Assembly: GCF_000153725.1 (NCBI RefSeq) | Contig: NZ_DS022276.1 | Coordinates: 3,515,359 to 3,579,358, forward strand | DNA length: 64,000 nt | Source of the DNA: Salipiger bermudensis HTCC2601 | GTDB taxonomy: Bacteria; Pseudomonadota; Alphaproteobacteria; Rhodobacterales; Rhodobacteraceae | Reading direction: 5' to 3' | Shown here: piece after piece, positions 18,220-27,311 of the stretch | Layout: each line of letters begins with the position of its first letter | Numbering within the stretch: position 1 is the stretch's first letter | The notes under the pieces: model-generated | What the model was told of the DNA's origin: nothing | The model's input: the letters and a program-made list of their open reading frames with translations, nothing else | Databases searched by the model: none | Position numbers and translations under genes: made by a program

Positions 18220-18642
18220 TCAGGCGTCCGCGGTGTCGAAGGACGCGCGCGCGGCGCGGATGCGGCCGTGGTTGCGGTCGGCCCAGTCGGTCAGGATGGC
18301 AATGGGCTCGAGCGCGGAATGACCAAGCTCGGTCAGGGCGTATTCTACCGATGGCGGCTTGGTCGGAAAGACCTGCCGCGAGATCAGCCCGTCGCGCTCG
18401 AGCTGGCGCAGGCTCTGGGTCAGCATCCGCTTGGAGATGTCGCCGACCTGACGTTGTAGCGCCGAAAAGCGCTTCGGACCGGTGGTGAGGGCGATCAGCA
18501 GCAGCAGCGTCCACTTCTGGCCCACCCGGTCGAGCACATCGCGCACCGGGCAGACGCCGGGATCGTCCGGCGCGCCGTCGAAGGACGCAAGCTGGCGCAG
18601 GATCTCGATGCCGTCCGGGTTACCCGCATGTTCCCTGGTCAT
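18220..18642 (-). CDS. HxlR family transcriptional regulator
   Basis: A 140-residue winged-helix regulator. [19 protein letters not shown] contains the conserved Cys of redox-sensing HxlR proteins (QorR, HypR type) and the WxxLIL core. The recognition region is [20 protein letters not shown], followed by the wing VEYALTELG. It is divergent from a quinone-reductase gene across 92 bases that hold an inverted repeat, the arrangement known for qorR-qor2. It is therefore likely a thiol-based repressor of that gene and of itself. Confidence 0.9.
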   Translation of the reverse strand: MTREHAGNPDGIEILRQLASFDGAPDDPGVCPVRDVLDRVGQKWTLLLLIALTTGPKRFSALQRQVGDISKRMLTQSLRQLERDGLISRQVFPTKPPSVEYALTELGHSALEPIAILTDWADRNHGRIRAARASFDTADA

Positions 18643-18675
18643 GATAAAGTGCCTCCTTCACAGCGCCCTACATTC

Positions 18676-18710
18676 GGTCTACATCCGAGACCATATCACG
18701 GTTATAGACC
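18676..18710. promoter_or_regulatory. Candidate HxlR operator between hxlR and the quinone reductase gene
   Basis: GGTCTACATCCGAGACC (18676-18692) is a dyad with 5-base arms. A second arm in opposite orientation, TAGACC, ends at 18710, so GGTCTA/TAGACC brackets a 35-base region. It lies in the middle of the short divergent intergenic region and would control both promoters. The match to a binding site is an inference from symmetry and position. Confidence 0.55.
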
Positions 18711-18734
18711 AAATTCGCACGAAAGGAAAATCCC

Positions 18735-19604
18735 ATGTCTGACACGCTCAAATACCTTGTCACCGGCGCCTCCGGACAGCTTGGCGGCCTCGTCATCGAC
18801 GCGCTTCTGGCCCGCGTGCCGGCAGGCGAGGTCGGCGCGCTGGTGCGCCGCCCCGAGGCGGTGGCCCCGCTGGAAGCCAAGGGCGTGAGCGTCCGCGTGG
18901 CCTCCTATGACGATCCGGCGGCGCTGACCGCAGCCTTCGCGGGCGTCGAGCGCCTGCTGCTGGTGTCGTCGAGCGAGGTGGGCAAGCGCGCGGCGCAGCA
19001 TGGCAACGTGATCGACTCCGCCAAGAGCGCGGGCGTCGGGTTCATCGCCTACACCTCCATCCTCGGCGCCGACAGCTCGCCGCTGACCGTGCTGCCGGCG
19101 GAGCACATGGCGACAGAGCAGGCGCTGGCGGCCTCGGGCCTACCTCACGCGCTGCTGCGCAATGGCTGGTACACCGAGAACTACACCATGGGCGTGCCGA
19201 CGGCGCTGGAGCATGGCGGCATGATCGGCACCATCGGAGACGGCCGGGTCTCGAGCGCCACGCGCGCCGACTATGCCGAAGCGGCGGCCATCGTGCTGAG
19301 CGGCGATCTGCCGGCCTCGGGCACGGTCTACGAGCTGGCCGGTGACACCTCCTACAGCCTGCCGGACTTCGCAGCTGCGCTCTCGGAGCTCTCGGGCAAG
19401 GAGATCGGCTACACCGACATGCCCCCCGAGGCCTACCAGGCGGCGCTGATCGGAGCGGGCCTGCCGGCACCGGTGGCCGAGATGCTGGCCGACAGCGAGA
19501 AGGGCGCCGCGCAGGGCGGTCTCTACAGCGAGGACAAGACGCTCTCGACCCTGCTCGGTCGCCCGACGACGCCGTGGCGCGACACGCTGGCCGCGGCGCT
19601 CTAA
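18735..19604 (+). CDS. NmrA-like NAD(P)H:quinone oxidoreductase (QOR2 type)
   Basis: A 289-residue atypical short-chain dehydrogenase. The N-terminal Rossmann motif is VTGASGQLGGLVIDALL; RLLLVSSSEVGKRAAQHGN and IAYTSILGADSSPL match QOR2/YtfG-type quinone oxidoreductases. HALLRNGWYTENY is the family substrate-side motif. These enzymes reduce quinones with NADPH in the cytoplasm. The divergent HxlR regulator supports an electrophile- or quinone-induced role. The start follows GAAAGGAAA. Confidence 0.9.
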   Translation: MSDTLKYLVTGASGQLGGLVIDALLARVPAGEVGALVRRPEAVAPLEAKGVSVRVASYDDPAALTAAFAGVERLLLVSSSEVGKRAAQHGNVIDSAKSAGVGFIAYTSILGADSSPLTVLPAEHMATEQALAASGLPHALLRNGWYTENYTMGVPTALEHGGMIGTIGDGRVSSATRADYAEAAAIVLSGDLPASGTVYELAGDTSYSLPDFAAALSELSGKEIGYTDMPPEAYQAALIGAGLPAPVAEMLADSEKGAAQGGLYSEDKTLSTLLGRPTTPWRDTLAAAL

Positions 19605-19612
19605 ACGTAAGA

Positions 19613-19665
19613 CGCCCCGCGCCTTGATCCGGCGCGGGGCGGCAAATTTTTCGTACGAAAAATTT
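19613..19665. terminator. Bidirectional terminator between the quinone reductase gene and gpt
   Basis: CGCCCCGCGCC pairs with GGCGCGGGGCG (19613-19641), followed by AAATTTTTCG. A second palindrome, AAATTTTTCG/CGAAAAATTT (19644-19665), supplies T-runs on both strands, so the block can end both convergent transcripts. Confidence 0.8.
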
Positions 19666-19671
19666 TGGCGC

Positions 19672-20196
19672 TCAGTCGGAATCGCCGCGATAGGGCTTTA
19701 CGTATTGCAGCGCCATGTCCCACGGGAAGAAGATCCAGGTGTCCTGGCTGACTTCCGTGATGTAGCTGTCGACCATCGGCTTTCCCATCGGCTTGGCATA
19801 GACCGTCGCCACATGGGCCTTGGGGTAGAGGCTGCGCACCAGTTCGAGCGTCTTGCCGCTGTCGACCAGGTCGTCGATGATCAGGATGCCGTCGCCATCG
19901 CCGACAAGCTCTGCGTCGGGCGATTTCAGCACCTGCGCCTCACGCCGCTGGTCGGCCTTTCCGCCGCCCGAGTGGTAGCTCTTGACGCTGATCGTGTCGA
20001 CGGTGCGGATGTCGAGCTCGCGGGCGATGATCATCGCCGGGGCCATGCCGCCCCGGGTGATTGCCACCACTGCCTTCCAGCCGCCATCTTCGGGCCCGTG
20101 GCCCTGAAGCCGCCAGGCCAGCGCCCGCGCGTCGCGGTGCAGCTGGTCCCAGCTGACGTGAAAGCCCTTTTCATGCGGCAGAAGGTCGTTGGTCAT
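19672..20196 (-). CDS. gpt: Xanthine-guanine phosphoribosyltransferase
   Basis: A 174-residue type I phosphoribosyltransferase. It salvages guanine and xanthine to GMP and XMP using PRPP. The PRPP-binding loop is [20 protein letters not shown] near 90; [20 protein letters not shown] near 43 is the other family motif. Length and motifs match E. coli Gpt rather than Hpt. It lies 12 bases downstream of fabI on the same strand, so the two may be co-transcribed. Confidence 0.93.
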   Translation of the reverse strand: MTNDLLPHEKGFHVSWDQLHRDARALAWRLQGHGPEDGGWKAVVAITRGGMAPAMIIARELDIRTVDTISVKSYHSGGGKADQRREAQVLKSPDAELVGDGDGILIIDDLVDSGKTLELVRSLYPKAHVATVYAKPMGKPMVDSYITEVSQDTWIFFPWDMALQYVKPYRGDSD

Positions 20197-20208
20197 GCGA
20201 GCTCCTCC

Positions 20209-21014
20209 TCAGCCCTTGGTGATATCAGGCGCGTCAGGCGCCTTCATGCCGACGATGTGATAGCCTGCATCGACGTGATGGGTCTCGCCGGTGACGCCCG
20301 CGCCGAGATCCGACAGCAGGTAGAGCGCCGAGCCGCCGACATCGTCGATGGTCACGTTGCGGCGCAGAGGCGAGTTGTACTCGTTCCACTTCATGATGTA
20401 GCGGAAATCGCCGATGCCCGAGGCGGCCAGCGTCTTGATCGGACCGGCGGAGATCGCGTTCACGCGGATGCCGTCGCGGCCGAGATCCTCGGCGAGATAG
20501 CGCACCGACGCCTCGAGCGCCGCCTTGGCCACGCCCATGACGTTGTAATGCGGCATGATGCGCTCGGCACCGTAATAGGTGAGGGTGAGGGCGGAGCCGC
20601 CCTTGGTCATCATCTTCTCGGCCCGCTGCATGACGGCGGTGAACGAGTAGACCGAGATGTCCATGGTCAGCTTGAAGTTGTCGCGGCTGGTATCGACATA
20701 GCGGCCCCGCAGCTCGCTCTTGTCCGAAAAGCCGATGGCGTGGACGATGAAGTCGAGGTTGTCCCAGCGCTCTTTCAGCCCGTCGAACAGCCCGTCGATC
20801 GAGGCCTCGTCGCCCACGTCGCAGGGCAGCACGATGTCGCTTCCAAGTTGAGCGGCCAGCGGATCGACGCGCTTCTTCAGGGCGTCGCCCTGATAGGAGA
20901 AGGCGAGCTCGGCGCCGGCGTCGCGAAGTGCCTTGGCGATGCCCCAGGCGATTGATTTGTCGTTGGCGAGGCCCATGATCAGGCCGCGCTGCCCGCCATC
21001 AGAGTGTTTGACAT
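20209..21014 (-). CDS. fabI: Enoyl-ACP reductase FabI, with an apparent one-base deletion near the start
   Basis: NADH-dependent reductase of the last step of fatty-acid elongation. From codon 10 on the frame encodes a normal FabI: RGLIMGLANDKSIAWGIAKA, then AYSFTAVM-type core, the Tyr-x6-Lys active site near YNVMGVAK and the AISAGPIKTLAASGI segment. The proper start is ATG at 21014 behind GGAGATAGG, giving MSNTLMAG, but the frame then runs into a TGA. One extra A near 20990 would restore the family sequence MAGKRGLIMG. As written, the intact frame can only begin elsewhere, for example at ATG 20976, which would remove the first strand of the Rossmann fold. It could be a sequencing error or a real mutation. 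Confidence 0.9.
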
Positions 21015-21115
21015 TTCCTATCTCCGCCCGGCATTTCTGTGTTCGAAACCCTTTAGGGCAAGCCCGGAACGGCTTCAAGGGTTTGCGCTGTCATCGCAGG
21101 TGAAGGAGAACCGAT

Positions 21116-21721
21116 ATGTCCGACCGCACAGGCATCTTCGCGGGGGACGACCCGTTCGCGATCGCCCGCAGCTGGCTGGCCGAGGCCGAGAAGACCGAGA
21201 TCAACGATCCCAACGCCATCGCGCTGGCCACGGTCGACCCGGATGGTCTGCCCAATGTGCGCATGGTGCTGCTCAAGGAGATCGAGCCGGATGCCTTCGT
21301 GTTCTACACCAATTACGAGAGTGCGAAGGGGCAGGAACTTTCAGAAAGCGGCAAGGCCGGCTTCGTGATGCATTGGAAATCGTTACGCCGTCAGGTGCGG
21401 GTGCGCGGAACGGTGACCCGCGAAGACGGACCGCAAGCCGACGCCTATTACAACAGCCGCTCTCTGAAATCCCGTCTCGGAGCATGGGCGTCGCGGCAGT
21501 CGCAACCCCTGTCTTCGCGCGCGTCTTTGATGGCTGACGTGGCGAAAATCACCGCAACCCATGGCGCGACGCCGAAACGTCCGCCATTCTGGGGTGGGTT
21601 TCGGATCGCCCCATTGGAGATCGAGTTCTGGGCGGATGGCGCCTTCCGGTTGCATGACCGTTTCGTGTGGCGTCGGCGGTCCATTGCCGACCCATGGAAC
21701 GTGGACCGGCTGAACCCGTGA
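21116..21721 (+). CDS. pdxH: Pyridoxamine/pyridoxine 5'-phosphate oxidase
   Basis: A 201-residue FMN enzyme that makes pyridoxal 5'-phosphate. Motifs visible are [20 protein letters not shown] (FMN/substrate site), [29 protein letters not shown] and the C-terminal [17 protein letters not shown]. The end WNVDRLNP is the conserved C-terminus. The start follows GAAGGAGAACCGAT. It is divergent from fabI across 101 bases. Confidence 0.96.
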   Translation: MSDRTGIFAGDDPFAIARSWLAEAEKTEINDPNAIALATVDPDGLPNVRMVLLKEIEPDAFVFYTNYESAKGQELSESGKAGFVMHWKSLRRQVRVRGTVTREDGPQADAYYNSRSLKSRLGAWASRQSQPLSSRASLMADVAKITATHGATPKRPPFWGGFRIAPLEIEFWADGAFRLHDRFVWRRRSIADPWNVDRLNP

Positions 21722-21723
21722 AT

Positions 21724-21738
21724 TTCACGTCACGTGAA
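21724..21738. promoter_or_regulatory. Short inverted repeat upstream of the cold-shock gene
   Basis: TTCACG-TCA-CGTGAA is a perfect 6-bp dyad in the 106 bases between pdxH and the cold-shock gene. It may be an operator or a small leader hairpin; there is no T-run, so it is unlikely to terminate pdxH. Confidence 0.3.
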
Positions 21739-21827
21739 CTGCACAGGCTTGCAAATATAAGTTGAGTGGGCTTGCATTTGCTGCCCTGCCTGTCGCAAGA
21801 GGGAAGCGGGGATACGCATGACGACCA

Positions 21828-22370
21828 ATGGAAGCACAGTTGACACAGCATGACGAAGAGACGTTCGACGTTCTCGGGAAGGTAAAGTGGTTCGATCCCG
21901 TAAAGGGATTTGGCTTTGTAATCGCCGATGAAGGTGGGCCCGATATCCTGCTTCATGCCAATGTCCTGCGCAATTTCGGCCAGAGCTCAGTGGCCGACGG
22001 GGCCCGAATCGAGGTCAGCGCGCAACGGACAGAACGTGGAATTCAGGCGACAGAAGTGCGCAGGATCGAACCGCCCGAAGCGCCGTCCGGCGCTCCGCTG
22101 GCAGATTTCGAGGATGTCGATCCCGAGATCATGCGATCGGCTCCGCTCGAGCCCGCACGGGTCAAATGGTTCGACAAGGCCAAGGGCTTCGGCTTTGCCA
22201 ACGTGTTCGGCCGCTCGGATGACGTGTTCATTCACATCGAAGTGTTGCGGCGCTCCGGCCTCGCGGACCTTCAGCCCGGGGAAGCGCTTGCAATCCGCGT
22301 GATTAACGGCAAGCGTGGGCAGATGGCCACCGAGGTAAATGCATGGGAAGCTGCAATTTCTCCCTCCTGA
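21828..22370 (+). CDS. Protein with two cold-shock domains
   Basis: A 180-residue protein with two OB-fold cold-shock domains. Domain 1 (about 17-78) has GKVKWFDPVKGFGFVIAD and DILLHANVLR, covering RNP1 and RNP2. Domain 2 (about 110-172) has RVKWFDKAKGFGFANVFG and DVFIHIEVLR. Such double-CSD proteins are typical of alphaproteobacteria and probably act as RNA chaperones. The ATG at 21828 has no good ribosome binding site. Another ATG at 21818, behind GGAAGCGGGGA, opens an 11-codon frame that ends inside this gene, so translation may be coupled or the start region may carry an error. It overlaps the next gene by 28 bases. Confidence 0.9.
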   Translation: MEAQLTQHDEETFDVLGKVKWFDPVKGFGFVIADEGGPDILLHANVLRNFGQSSVADGARIEVSAQRTERGIQATEVRRIEPPEAPSGAPLADFEDVDPEIMRSAPLEPARVKWFDKAKGFGFANVFGRSDDVFIHIEVLRRSGLADLQPGEALAIRVINGKRGQMATEVNAWEAAISPS

Positions 22371-22819
22371 CACTGCTGGCTGCCGCCCTCGCGGGCGGCC
22401 CGCTTGCTGCACAGTCCTGCCGCGATGATGCCATCTGGCTCCGCGGCGACTGGGGCAGTGTGCGCCTGAGCGTCGAGGTGGCCGACGATGCGGCGGAACG
22501 CGCACAAGGGCTGATGCATGTCGAGCAGATGCCGCCGGGCGCTGGGATGCTTTTCGTCTACGAGGCAGAGCGCCCGACCGCGTTCTGGATGAAGAACACA
22601 CTCATTCCGCTCGACATGATTTTTGCCGATGCGCAGGGACGGGTGGTCAAGGTTCACCCGATGGCGATCCCGCATGACGAAACGCCGATCCCGAGCGGCG
22701 AGCCGGTGCAATACGTGCTCGAAATCAATGGCGGCATGGCGGCACAGCTTGGCATCGCTGAAGGCAGCGAAATGATGCATCCGGCCATTTCCGGCGATCC
22801 GGTCTGGCCCTGCGAGTAG
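22343..22819 (+). CDS. Exported DUF192 family protein
   Basis: A 158-residue protein with a signal peptide (residues 1-24, ending LAAQS) and a DUF192 domain. The domain shows AERAQGLMHVEQMPPGAGML, FWMKNTLIPLDMIFAD and EINGGMAAQLGI, all family markers. The structure is known for the family but its role is not. The gene starts inside the end of the cold-shock gene, so the two are translated from one message. Confidence 0.88.
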   Translation: MGSCNFSLLTLLAAALAGGPLAAQSCRDDAIWLRGDWGSVRLSVEVADDAAERAQGLMHVEQMPPGAGMLFVYEAERPTAFWMKNTLIPLDMIFADAQGRVVKVHPMAIPHDETPIPSGEPVQYVLEINGGMAAQLGIAEGSEMMHPAISGDPVWPCE

Positions 22820-22876
22820 CACGCCGCGCGGATTGGCCCTTTTCAATCCTCCGGCTTCGCTTTATGCGGAGCCTGT

Positions 22877-22953
22877 CGGGGCGTAGCGCAGCCTGGTAGC
22901 GCGTCTGTTTTGGGTACAGAAGGTCGTGAGTTCGAATCTCGCCGCCCCGACCA
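22877..22953 (+). tRNA. tRNA-Pro (anticodon TGG)
   Basis: A 77-base tRNA with an encoded CCA end. The acceptor stem is CGGGGCG/CGCCCCG; the anticodon stem TCTGT/ACAGA holds the loop TTTGGGT with anticodon TGG; the T arm contains GTTCGAATC. The cloverleaf is complete. No integrase or duplicated 3' end was seen nearby, so it does not mark an island here. Confidence 0.97.
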
Positions 22954-23140
22954 CTTTCCTCACATCGTCATCAATGCCGCGTGATTCCAGGCCCTTGCCG
23001 TCCTGGTCGCGCGAGTGATCGCGTCATCAGCACGTGCTGCCCGGTTTTTCGGCAGACATTCGCTGTCGCTTCCGGAAACACCGCTGTTGCAGGAATGTCA
23101 TGACACTCTGGGAGATATGCTCAGGGCAGTTCTCAACAGC

Positions 23141-23217
23141 TGTGGATAAACCGCCTCGCAGGCGGGGATTTCCCTTGTCCAGCGGCCCGAGGCGGTTTTG
23201 GCTCCGGGTGTGGATGA
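23141..23217. promoter_or_regulatory. Two DnaA-box-like sites upstream of nrdJ
   Basis: TGTGGATAA (23141-23149) is an exact complement of the DnaA consensus TTATCCACA. TGTGGATGA (23209-23217) differs by one base and has the same orientation, 68 bases away. DnaA is known to bind upstream of nrdAB in E. coli and tie dNTP supply to replication. A similar link is inferred here. Confidence 0.5.
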
Positions 23218-23343
23218 CTTTGGAACAACCCATAGCCCTAGTATGGGGCCCGGCGCACAACGCAAAATATATGTGACAGTCCAGAAAAACCCGTTGACCC
23301 AGTCCGGTCACTTGCGTCAGTTTGTGGGGGCCGGAGGCAAGAT

Positions 23344-23357
23344 CACAACATGTTGTG
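23344..23357. promoter_or_regulatory. NrdR-box-like palindrome upstream of nrdJ
   Basis: CACAACATGTTGTG is a perfect 14-base palindrome that differs from the common NrdR box form CACAATATATTGTG at two symmetric positions. NrdR repressors usually bind two such boxes about 30 bases apart. The only other candidate, GCAAAATATATGTG (23262-23275), is imperfect and 82 bases away, so the pair is not standard. Confidence 0.5.
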
Positions 23358-23491
23358 GTTCCCGGCGGGGACAGACCGAGACAGCAGTTAGACAGGAATA
23401 CCTGACAGGGACGGCTTTGCTTCCGTCGCTGCCCGGAGAGGCTGTCTCTGCCGACCGGCAAAAGATTTGGGCAGCTGAGGGCAGAACAGCG

Positions 23492-26400
23492 ATGAAGATC
23501 GAGAGAAAGTACACGCAGGCCGGCCAGGACGCATATGCGGGCATCGAGTTCGTCACCACGACCTCGGAGATCCGCAACCCTGACGGCTCCACCGTTTTCA
23601 AGCTCGACGAACTCGAAGTTCCCGCAAAGTGGAGCCAAGTGGCCTCTGACGTCATCGCGCAGAAATATTTTCGCAAGGCCGGCGTGCCCGCGACCCTGAA
23701 GAAGGTCGCAGAAAAGGACGTGCCCGAGTTCCTGTGGCGCTCGGTGCCTGCCGACAAGGACGCGCCGCGTGGCGGAGAGACCTCGGCCAAGCAGGTCTTC
23801 GACCGGCTCGCCGGCGCCTGGGCCTACTGGGGCTGGAAGGGCGGCTACTTCACCTCTGAGGACGACGCGCAGGCCTATTACGACGAGATGCGCCACATGC
23901 TGGCGAGCCAGACCGCGGCGCCGAACAGCCCGCAATGGTTCAACACCGGCCTGCACTGGGCTTATGGCATCGATGGTCCGGGGCAGGGCCATTACTATGT
24001 CGATCACAAGTCCGGCAAGCTGACCAAGTCGAAATCGGCCTATGAGCACCCGCAGCCGCATGCCTGCTTCATCCAGTCCGTGGCCGACGATCTGGTGGGC
24101 GATGGCGGCATCATGGATCTCTGGGTGCGCGAGGCGCGCCTGTTCAAGTACGGCTCCGGCACCGGCACCAACTTCTCGAGCCTGCGCGCCGAGAACGAGC
24201 GTCTCTCGGGCGGCGGCAAGTCCTCGGGCCTGATGGGCTTTCTCAAGATCGGCGACCGCGCTGCCGGCGCGATCAAGTCGGGCGGCACCACGCGCCGCGC
24301 GGCCAAGATGGTCATCGTCGATGCCGATCACCCCGATATCGAGGATTTCATCAACTGGAAGGTCAAGGAAGAGCAGAAGGTCGCGAGCATCGTCGCCGGC
24401 TCGAAGATGCACGAGAAGATGCTCAACGCCATCTTCGACGCGATCCGCGCGTGGGACGGGCTCGAGAGCGATGCCTATGAGGCCAACGCCAACACCGCGC
24501 TGAAGACCGCGATCCGCGAGGCCAAGAAGGTCGCGATCCCCGAAACCTATATCAAGCGCGTGCTCGATTACGCGCGGCAGGGCTATGCCTCGATCGAGTT
24601 CCCGACCTATGACACCGACTGGGACAGCGAGGCCTATGCCACCGTCTCGGGCCAGAACTCGAACAACTCGATCCGCGTCACCGATGCCTTCCTCGAGGCG
24701 GTCCGCGAGGGCCGGCCGTGGGAGCTGATCCGCCGCACAGACGGCTCGGTCGCCAAGACCGTCGACGCCAAGGAGCTGTGGGAACAGATCGGCCACGCCG
24801 CCTGGGCCTGCGCCGATCCGGGCATCCAGTTCCACGACACCGTGAACGCCTGGCACACCTGCCCGGCGGATGGCGAGATCCGCGGCTCGAACCCGTGCTC
24901 GGAATACATGTTCCTCGACGACACTGCTTGCAACCTTGCCTCGATGAACCTGCTGACCTTCCTCAAGGACGGCCAGTTCGATGCCGAGAGCTACATGCAC
25001 GCCACGCGCCTGTGGACGCTGACGCTGGAAATCTCGGTGCTGATGGCGCAGTTCCCCTCGAAGGAAATTGCCCAGCTTTCCTATGACTTCCGCACCCTCG
25101 GCCTCGGCTACGCCAATATCGGCGGCCTGCTGATGAACATGGGGTTCAGCTATGACAGCGACGAGGGCCGCGCGCTCTGCGGTGCGCTGACCGCGCTGAT
25201 GACTGGCGTGAGCTATGCCACTTCGGCCGAGATCGCCGGCGAGCTTGGCGCCTTCCCGGGCTACGAGCGCAACGCCGAGCACATGCTGCGAGTCATCCGC
25301 AACCATCGCACCGCCGCCTATGGCAGGACGGACGGATACGAGGGGCTCTCGGTCAAGCCGGTGGCCCTCGATCACGGCAACTGCCCCGATCAGGCGCTCG
25401 TGGCACTGGCGAAATCTGCCTGGGACGAGGCACTGCGTCTGGGCGAGCAGCATGGCTACCGCAACGCGCAGGTCTCGGTGATCGCGCCCACCGGCACCAT
25501 CGGCCTCGTGATGGATTGCGACACCACCGGCATCGAGCCCGACTTCGCGCTGGTGAAGTTCAAGAAGCTCGCCGGTGGCGGCTACTTCAAGATCATCAAC
25601 CGCTCGGTGCCCTCGGCGCTCGAGAAGCTGGGCTACAGCTCGAGCCAGATCGAGGAGATCGTGGGCTACGCGGTCGGTCACGGCACGCTGGGCAATGCCC
25701 CCGGCATCAACCACACCGCGCTGATCGGCATGGGCTTCGGCCCTGCGCAGATCGAGAAGGTCGAGCGCGCCCTCGGCACTGCCTTCGACATCCGCTTCGT
25801 GTTCAACCAGTGGACGCTGGGCGAGGCGTTCTGCCGCGACGGTCTGAACATTCCGGCCGACAAGCTTTCGGACCCGACCTTTGACCTGCTGAAGCATCTC
25901 GGCTTCACCAAGGCCGACATCGAGGCTGCCAACGACCATGTCTGCGGCACCATGACCCTTGAGGGCGCGCCGCATCTGAAATCCGAGCACCTGTCGATCT
26001 TCGACTGTGCAAATCCCTGTGGAAAAAAGGGCAAGCGCTACCTCTCGGTCAACAGCCACATCCACATGATGGCCGCCGCGCAAAGCTTTATTTCCGGGGC
26101 GATTTCCAAGACCATCAACATGCCCAACGCGGCCACGGTCGAGGATTGCCAGAAGGCCTATGAACTGTCCTGGTCGCTGGGGGTAAAAGCCAATGCGCTC
26201 TACCGCGACGGCTCCAAGCTGAGCCAGCCGCTGGCCTCGGCGCTGGTCGAGGATGACGACGACGCGCTCGAAACCCTCGAGAGCGGCACGCCGCAGGAGA
26301 AGGCGCAGGTTATCGCCGAGAAGATCGTCGAGAAGGTGGTGGTCAAGGAGGTCATCCGCGCCGGGCGCACCAAGATGCCCGAGCGCCGCAAGGGCTATAC

Positions 26401-27139
26401 CCAGAAGGCCATCGTCGGCGGCCACAAGGTCTATCTCCGCACCGGGGAATACGAGGACGGCAACCTCGGCGAGATCTTCATCGACATGCACAAGGAAGGC
26501 GCCGGCTTCCGCGCCATGATGAACAACTTCGCCATCGCGGTCTCGGTCGGCCTGCAATACGGGGTGCCGCTGGAGGAGTTCGTCGACGCCTTCACCTTCA
26601 CCAAGTTCGAGCCCGCTGGTATGGTGCAGGGCAATGACAGCATCAAGAACGCCACCTCGATCCTCGACTACATCTTCCGCGAACTGGCGGTCTCCTATCT
26701 CGACCGCACCGATCTGGCGCATGTGAAGCCCTCTGGCGCGACCTTCGACGATCTCGGCCGCGGCGAGGAAGAGAGCGTGTCGAATGTCGAGGAATTGTCC
26801 GAGAACACCGCGGCGCGCTCGCTGGAGATGCTCAAGCAGATCTCCTCGACCGGCTATCTCCGCAAGCGCCTGCCGCAGGAACTGGTGGTGCTGCAGGGCG
26901 GCCAGCGGACCGGGACCGGCCCGGTGGCCTCGCACGGAGCGATGAACGCAGAGGCGGTGCAGAGCACGGTTGCGACGCTCAGCACCTCGACCTCCGCCGT
27001 GGCGATGGACGCCCGCGCCAAGGCCCGGATGCAGGGTTACGAGGGCGATCCGTGCGGCGAATGCGGCAACTACACGCTGGTGCGCAACGGCACCTGCATG
27101 AAGTGCAACACCTGCGGCTCGACCAGCGGCTGCAGCTGA
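23492..27139 (+). CDS. nrdJ: Adenosylcobalamin-dependent ribonucleoside-diphosphate reductase (class II)
   Basis: A 1215-residue class II ribonucleotide reductase that makes deoxyribonucleotides using a B12-derived thiyl radical, so it needs no oxygen-dependent NrdB. The finger-loop [11 protein letters not shown] near 467 supplies the radical-site Cys and active-site Asn and Glu. [20 protein letters not shown] is the phosphate-binding region. The C-terminus has [18 protein letters not shown] and a final Cys pair, the redox/zinc tail. The start ATG at 23492 gives the family N-terminus MKIERKYT; the open frame upstream has no family match. It is read alone and ends in a terminator. Confidence 0.97.
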   Translation: MKIERKYTQAGQDAYAGIEFVTTTSEIRNPDGSTVFKLDELEVPAKWSQVASDVIAQKYFRKAGVPATLKKVAEKDVPEFLWRSVPADKDAPRGGETSAKQVFDRLAGAWAYWGWKGGYFTSEDDAQAYYDEMRHMLASQTAAPNSPQWFNTGLHWAYGIDGPGQGHYYVDHKSGKLTKSKSAYEHPQPHACFIQSVADDLVGDGGIMDLWVREARLFKYGSGTGTNFSSLRAENERLSGGGKSSGLMGFLKIGDRAAGAIKSGGTTRRAAKMVIVDADHPDIEDFINWKVKEEQKVASIVAGSKMHEKMLNAIFDAIRAWDGLESDAYEANANTALKTAIREAKKVAIPETYIKRVLDYARQGYASIEFPTYDTDWDSEAYATVSGQNSNNSIRVTDAFLEAVREGRPWELIRRTDGSVAKTVDAKELWEQIGHAAWACADPGIQFHDTVNAWHTCPADGEIRGSNPCSEYMFLDDTACNLASMNLLTFLKDGQFDAESYMHATRLWTLTLEISVLMAQFPSKEIAQLSYDFRTLGLGYANIGGLLMNMGFSYDSDEGRALCGALTALMTGVSYATSAEIAGELGAFPGYERNAEHMLRVIRNHRTAAYGRTDGYEGLSVKPVALDHGNCPDQALVALAKSAWDEALRLGEQHGYRNAQVSVIAPTGTIGLVMDCDTTGIEPDFALVKFKKLAGGGYFKIINRSVPSALEKLGYSSSQIEEIVGYAVGHGTLGNAPGINHTALIGMGFGPAQIEKVERALGTAFDIRFVFNQWTLGEAFCRDGLNIPADKLSDPTFDLLKHLGFTKADIEAANDHVCGTMTLEGAPHLKSEHLSIFDCANPCGKKGKRYLSVNSHIHMMAAAQSFISGAISKTINMPNAATVEDCQKAYELSWSLGVKANALYRDGSKLSQPLASALVEDDDDALETLESGTPQEKAQVIAEKIVEKVVVKEVIRAGRTKMPERRKGYTQKAIVGGHKVYLRTGEYEDGNLGEIFIDMHKEGAGFRAMMNNFAIAVSVGLQYGVPLEEFVDAFTFTKFEPAGMVQGNDSIKNATSILDYIFRELAVSYLDRTDLAHVKPSGATFDDLGRGEEESVSNVEELSENTAARSLEMLKQISSTGYLRKRLPQELVVLQGGQRTGTGPVASHGAMNAEAVQSTVATLSTSTSAVAMDARAKARMQGYEGDPCGECGNYTLVRNGTCMKCNTCGSTSGCS

Positions 27140-27147
27140 GAGATCAG

Positions 27148-27171
27148 GGCAGGGCGCGCATGTGCCCTGCC
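27148..27171 (+). terminator. Hairpin directly after nrdJ
   Basis: A perfect 8-bp stem (GGCAGGGC / GCCCTGCC) begins 8 bases after the nrdJ stop codon. It has no T-run, so it may protect the mRNA 3' end rather than stop transcription. Confidence 0.4.
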
Positions 27172-27267
27172 GGATATCCGGGGGGGCCGAGGTCACCCTG
27201 CGCGGTCGGGGCCGCAGGCAGAAGACAACGAGCGGTAAGAATACCGAGCCCCGTCAGCGAACCTTTG

Positions 27268-27294
27268 AAGGGCCTCCTCGCGGGGCCCTTTTTT
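27268..27294 (+). terminator. Terminator of nrdJ
   Basis: AAGGGCC and GGCCCTT form a stem across a 9-base loop, followed by a run of T residues. It is oriented for nrdJ and lies just before the convergent small exported-protein gene. Confidence 0.88.
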
Positions 27295-27311
27295 CTTGGC
27301 GCACAGGTTGC

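Larger units (their letters stand above)
22954..23491 (+). other. Long upstream region of nrdJ
   Basis: A 538-base stretch without a convincing gene, between tRNA-Pro and nrdJ. It contains DnaA-box-like sequences and an NrdR-like palindrome, listed separately. I looked for a cobalamin riboswitch, which would fit a B12-dependent enzyme, and did not recognise its conserved boxes. Confidence 0.6.

Noticed and set aside
22877-22953. tRNA-Pro as an integration site for a mobile island
   Set aside because: No integrase, no duplicated tRNA end and no change in gene type beyond it; the following genes are core metabolism.
22954-23491. A cobalamin riboswitch ahead of nrdJ
   Set aside because: I could not find the conserved B12-box segments; the region is better explained by protein-binding sites. 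A covariance-model search would settle it.
23027-27196. A 1389-residue open frame on the minus strand across nrdJ
   Set aside because: It is the shadow of nrdJ in GC-rich DNA. It has no family motifs, while the plus-strand frame is a complete class II reductase.
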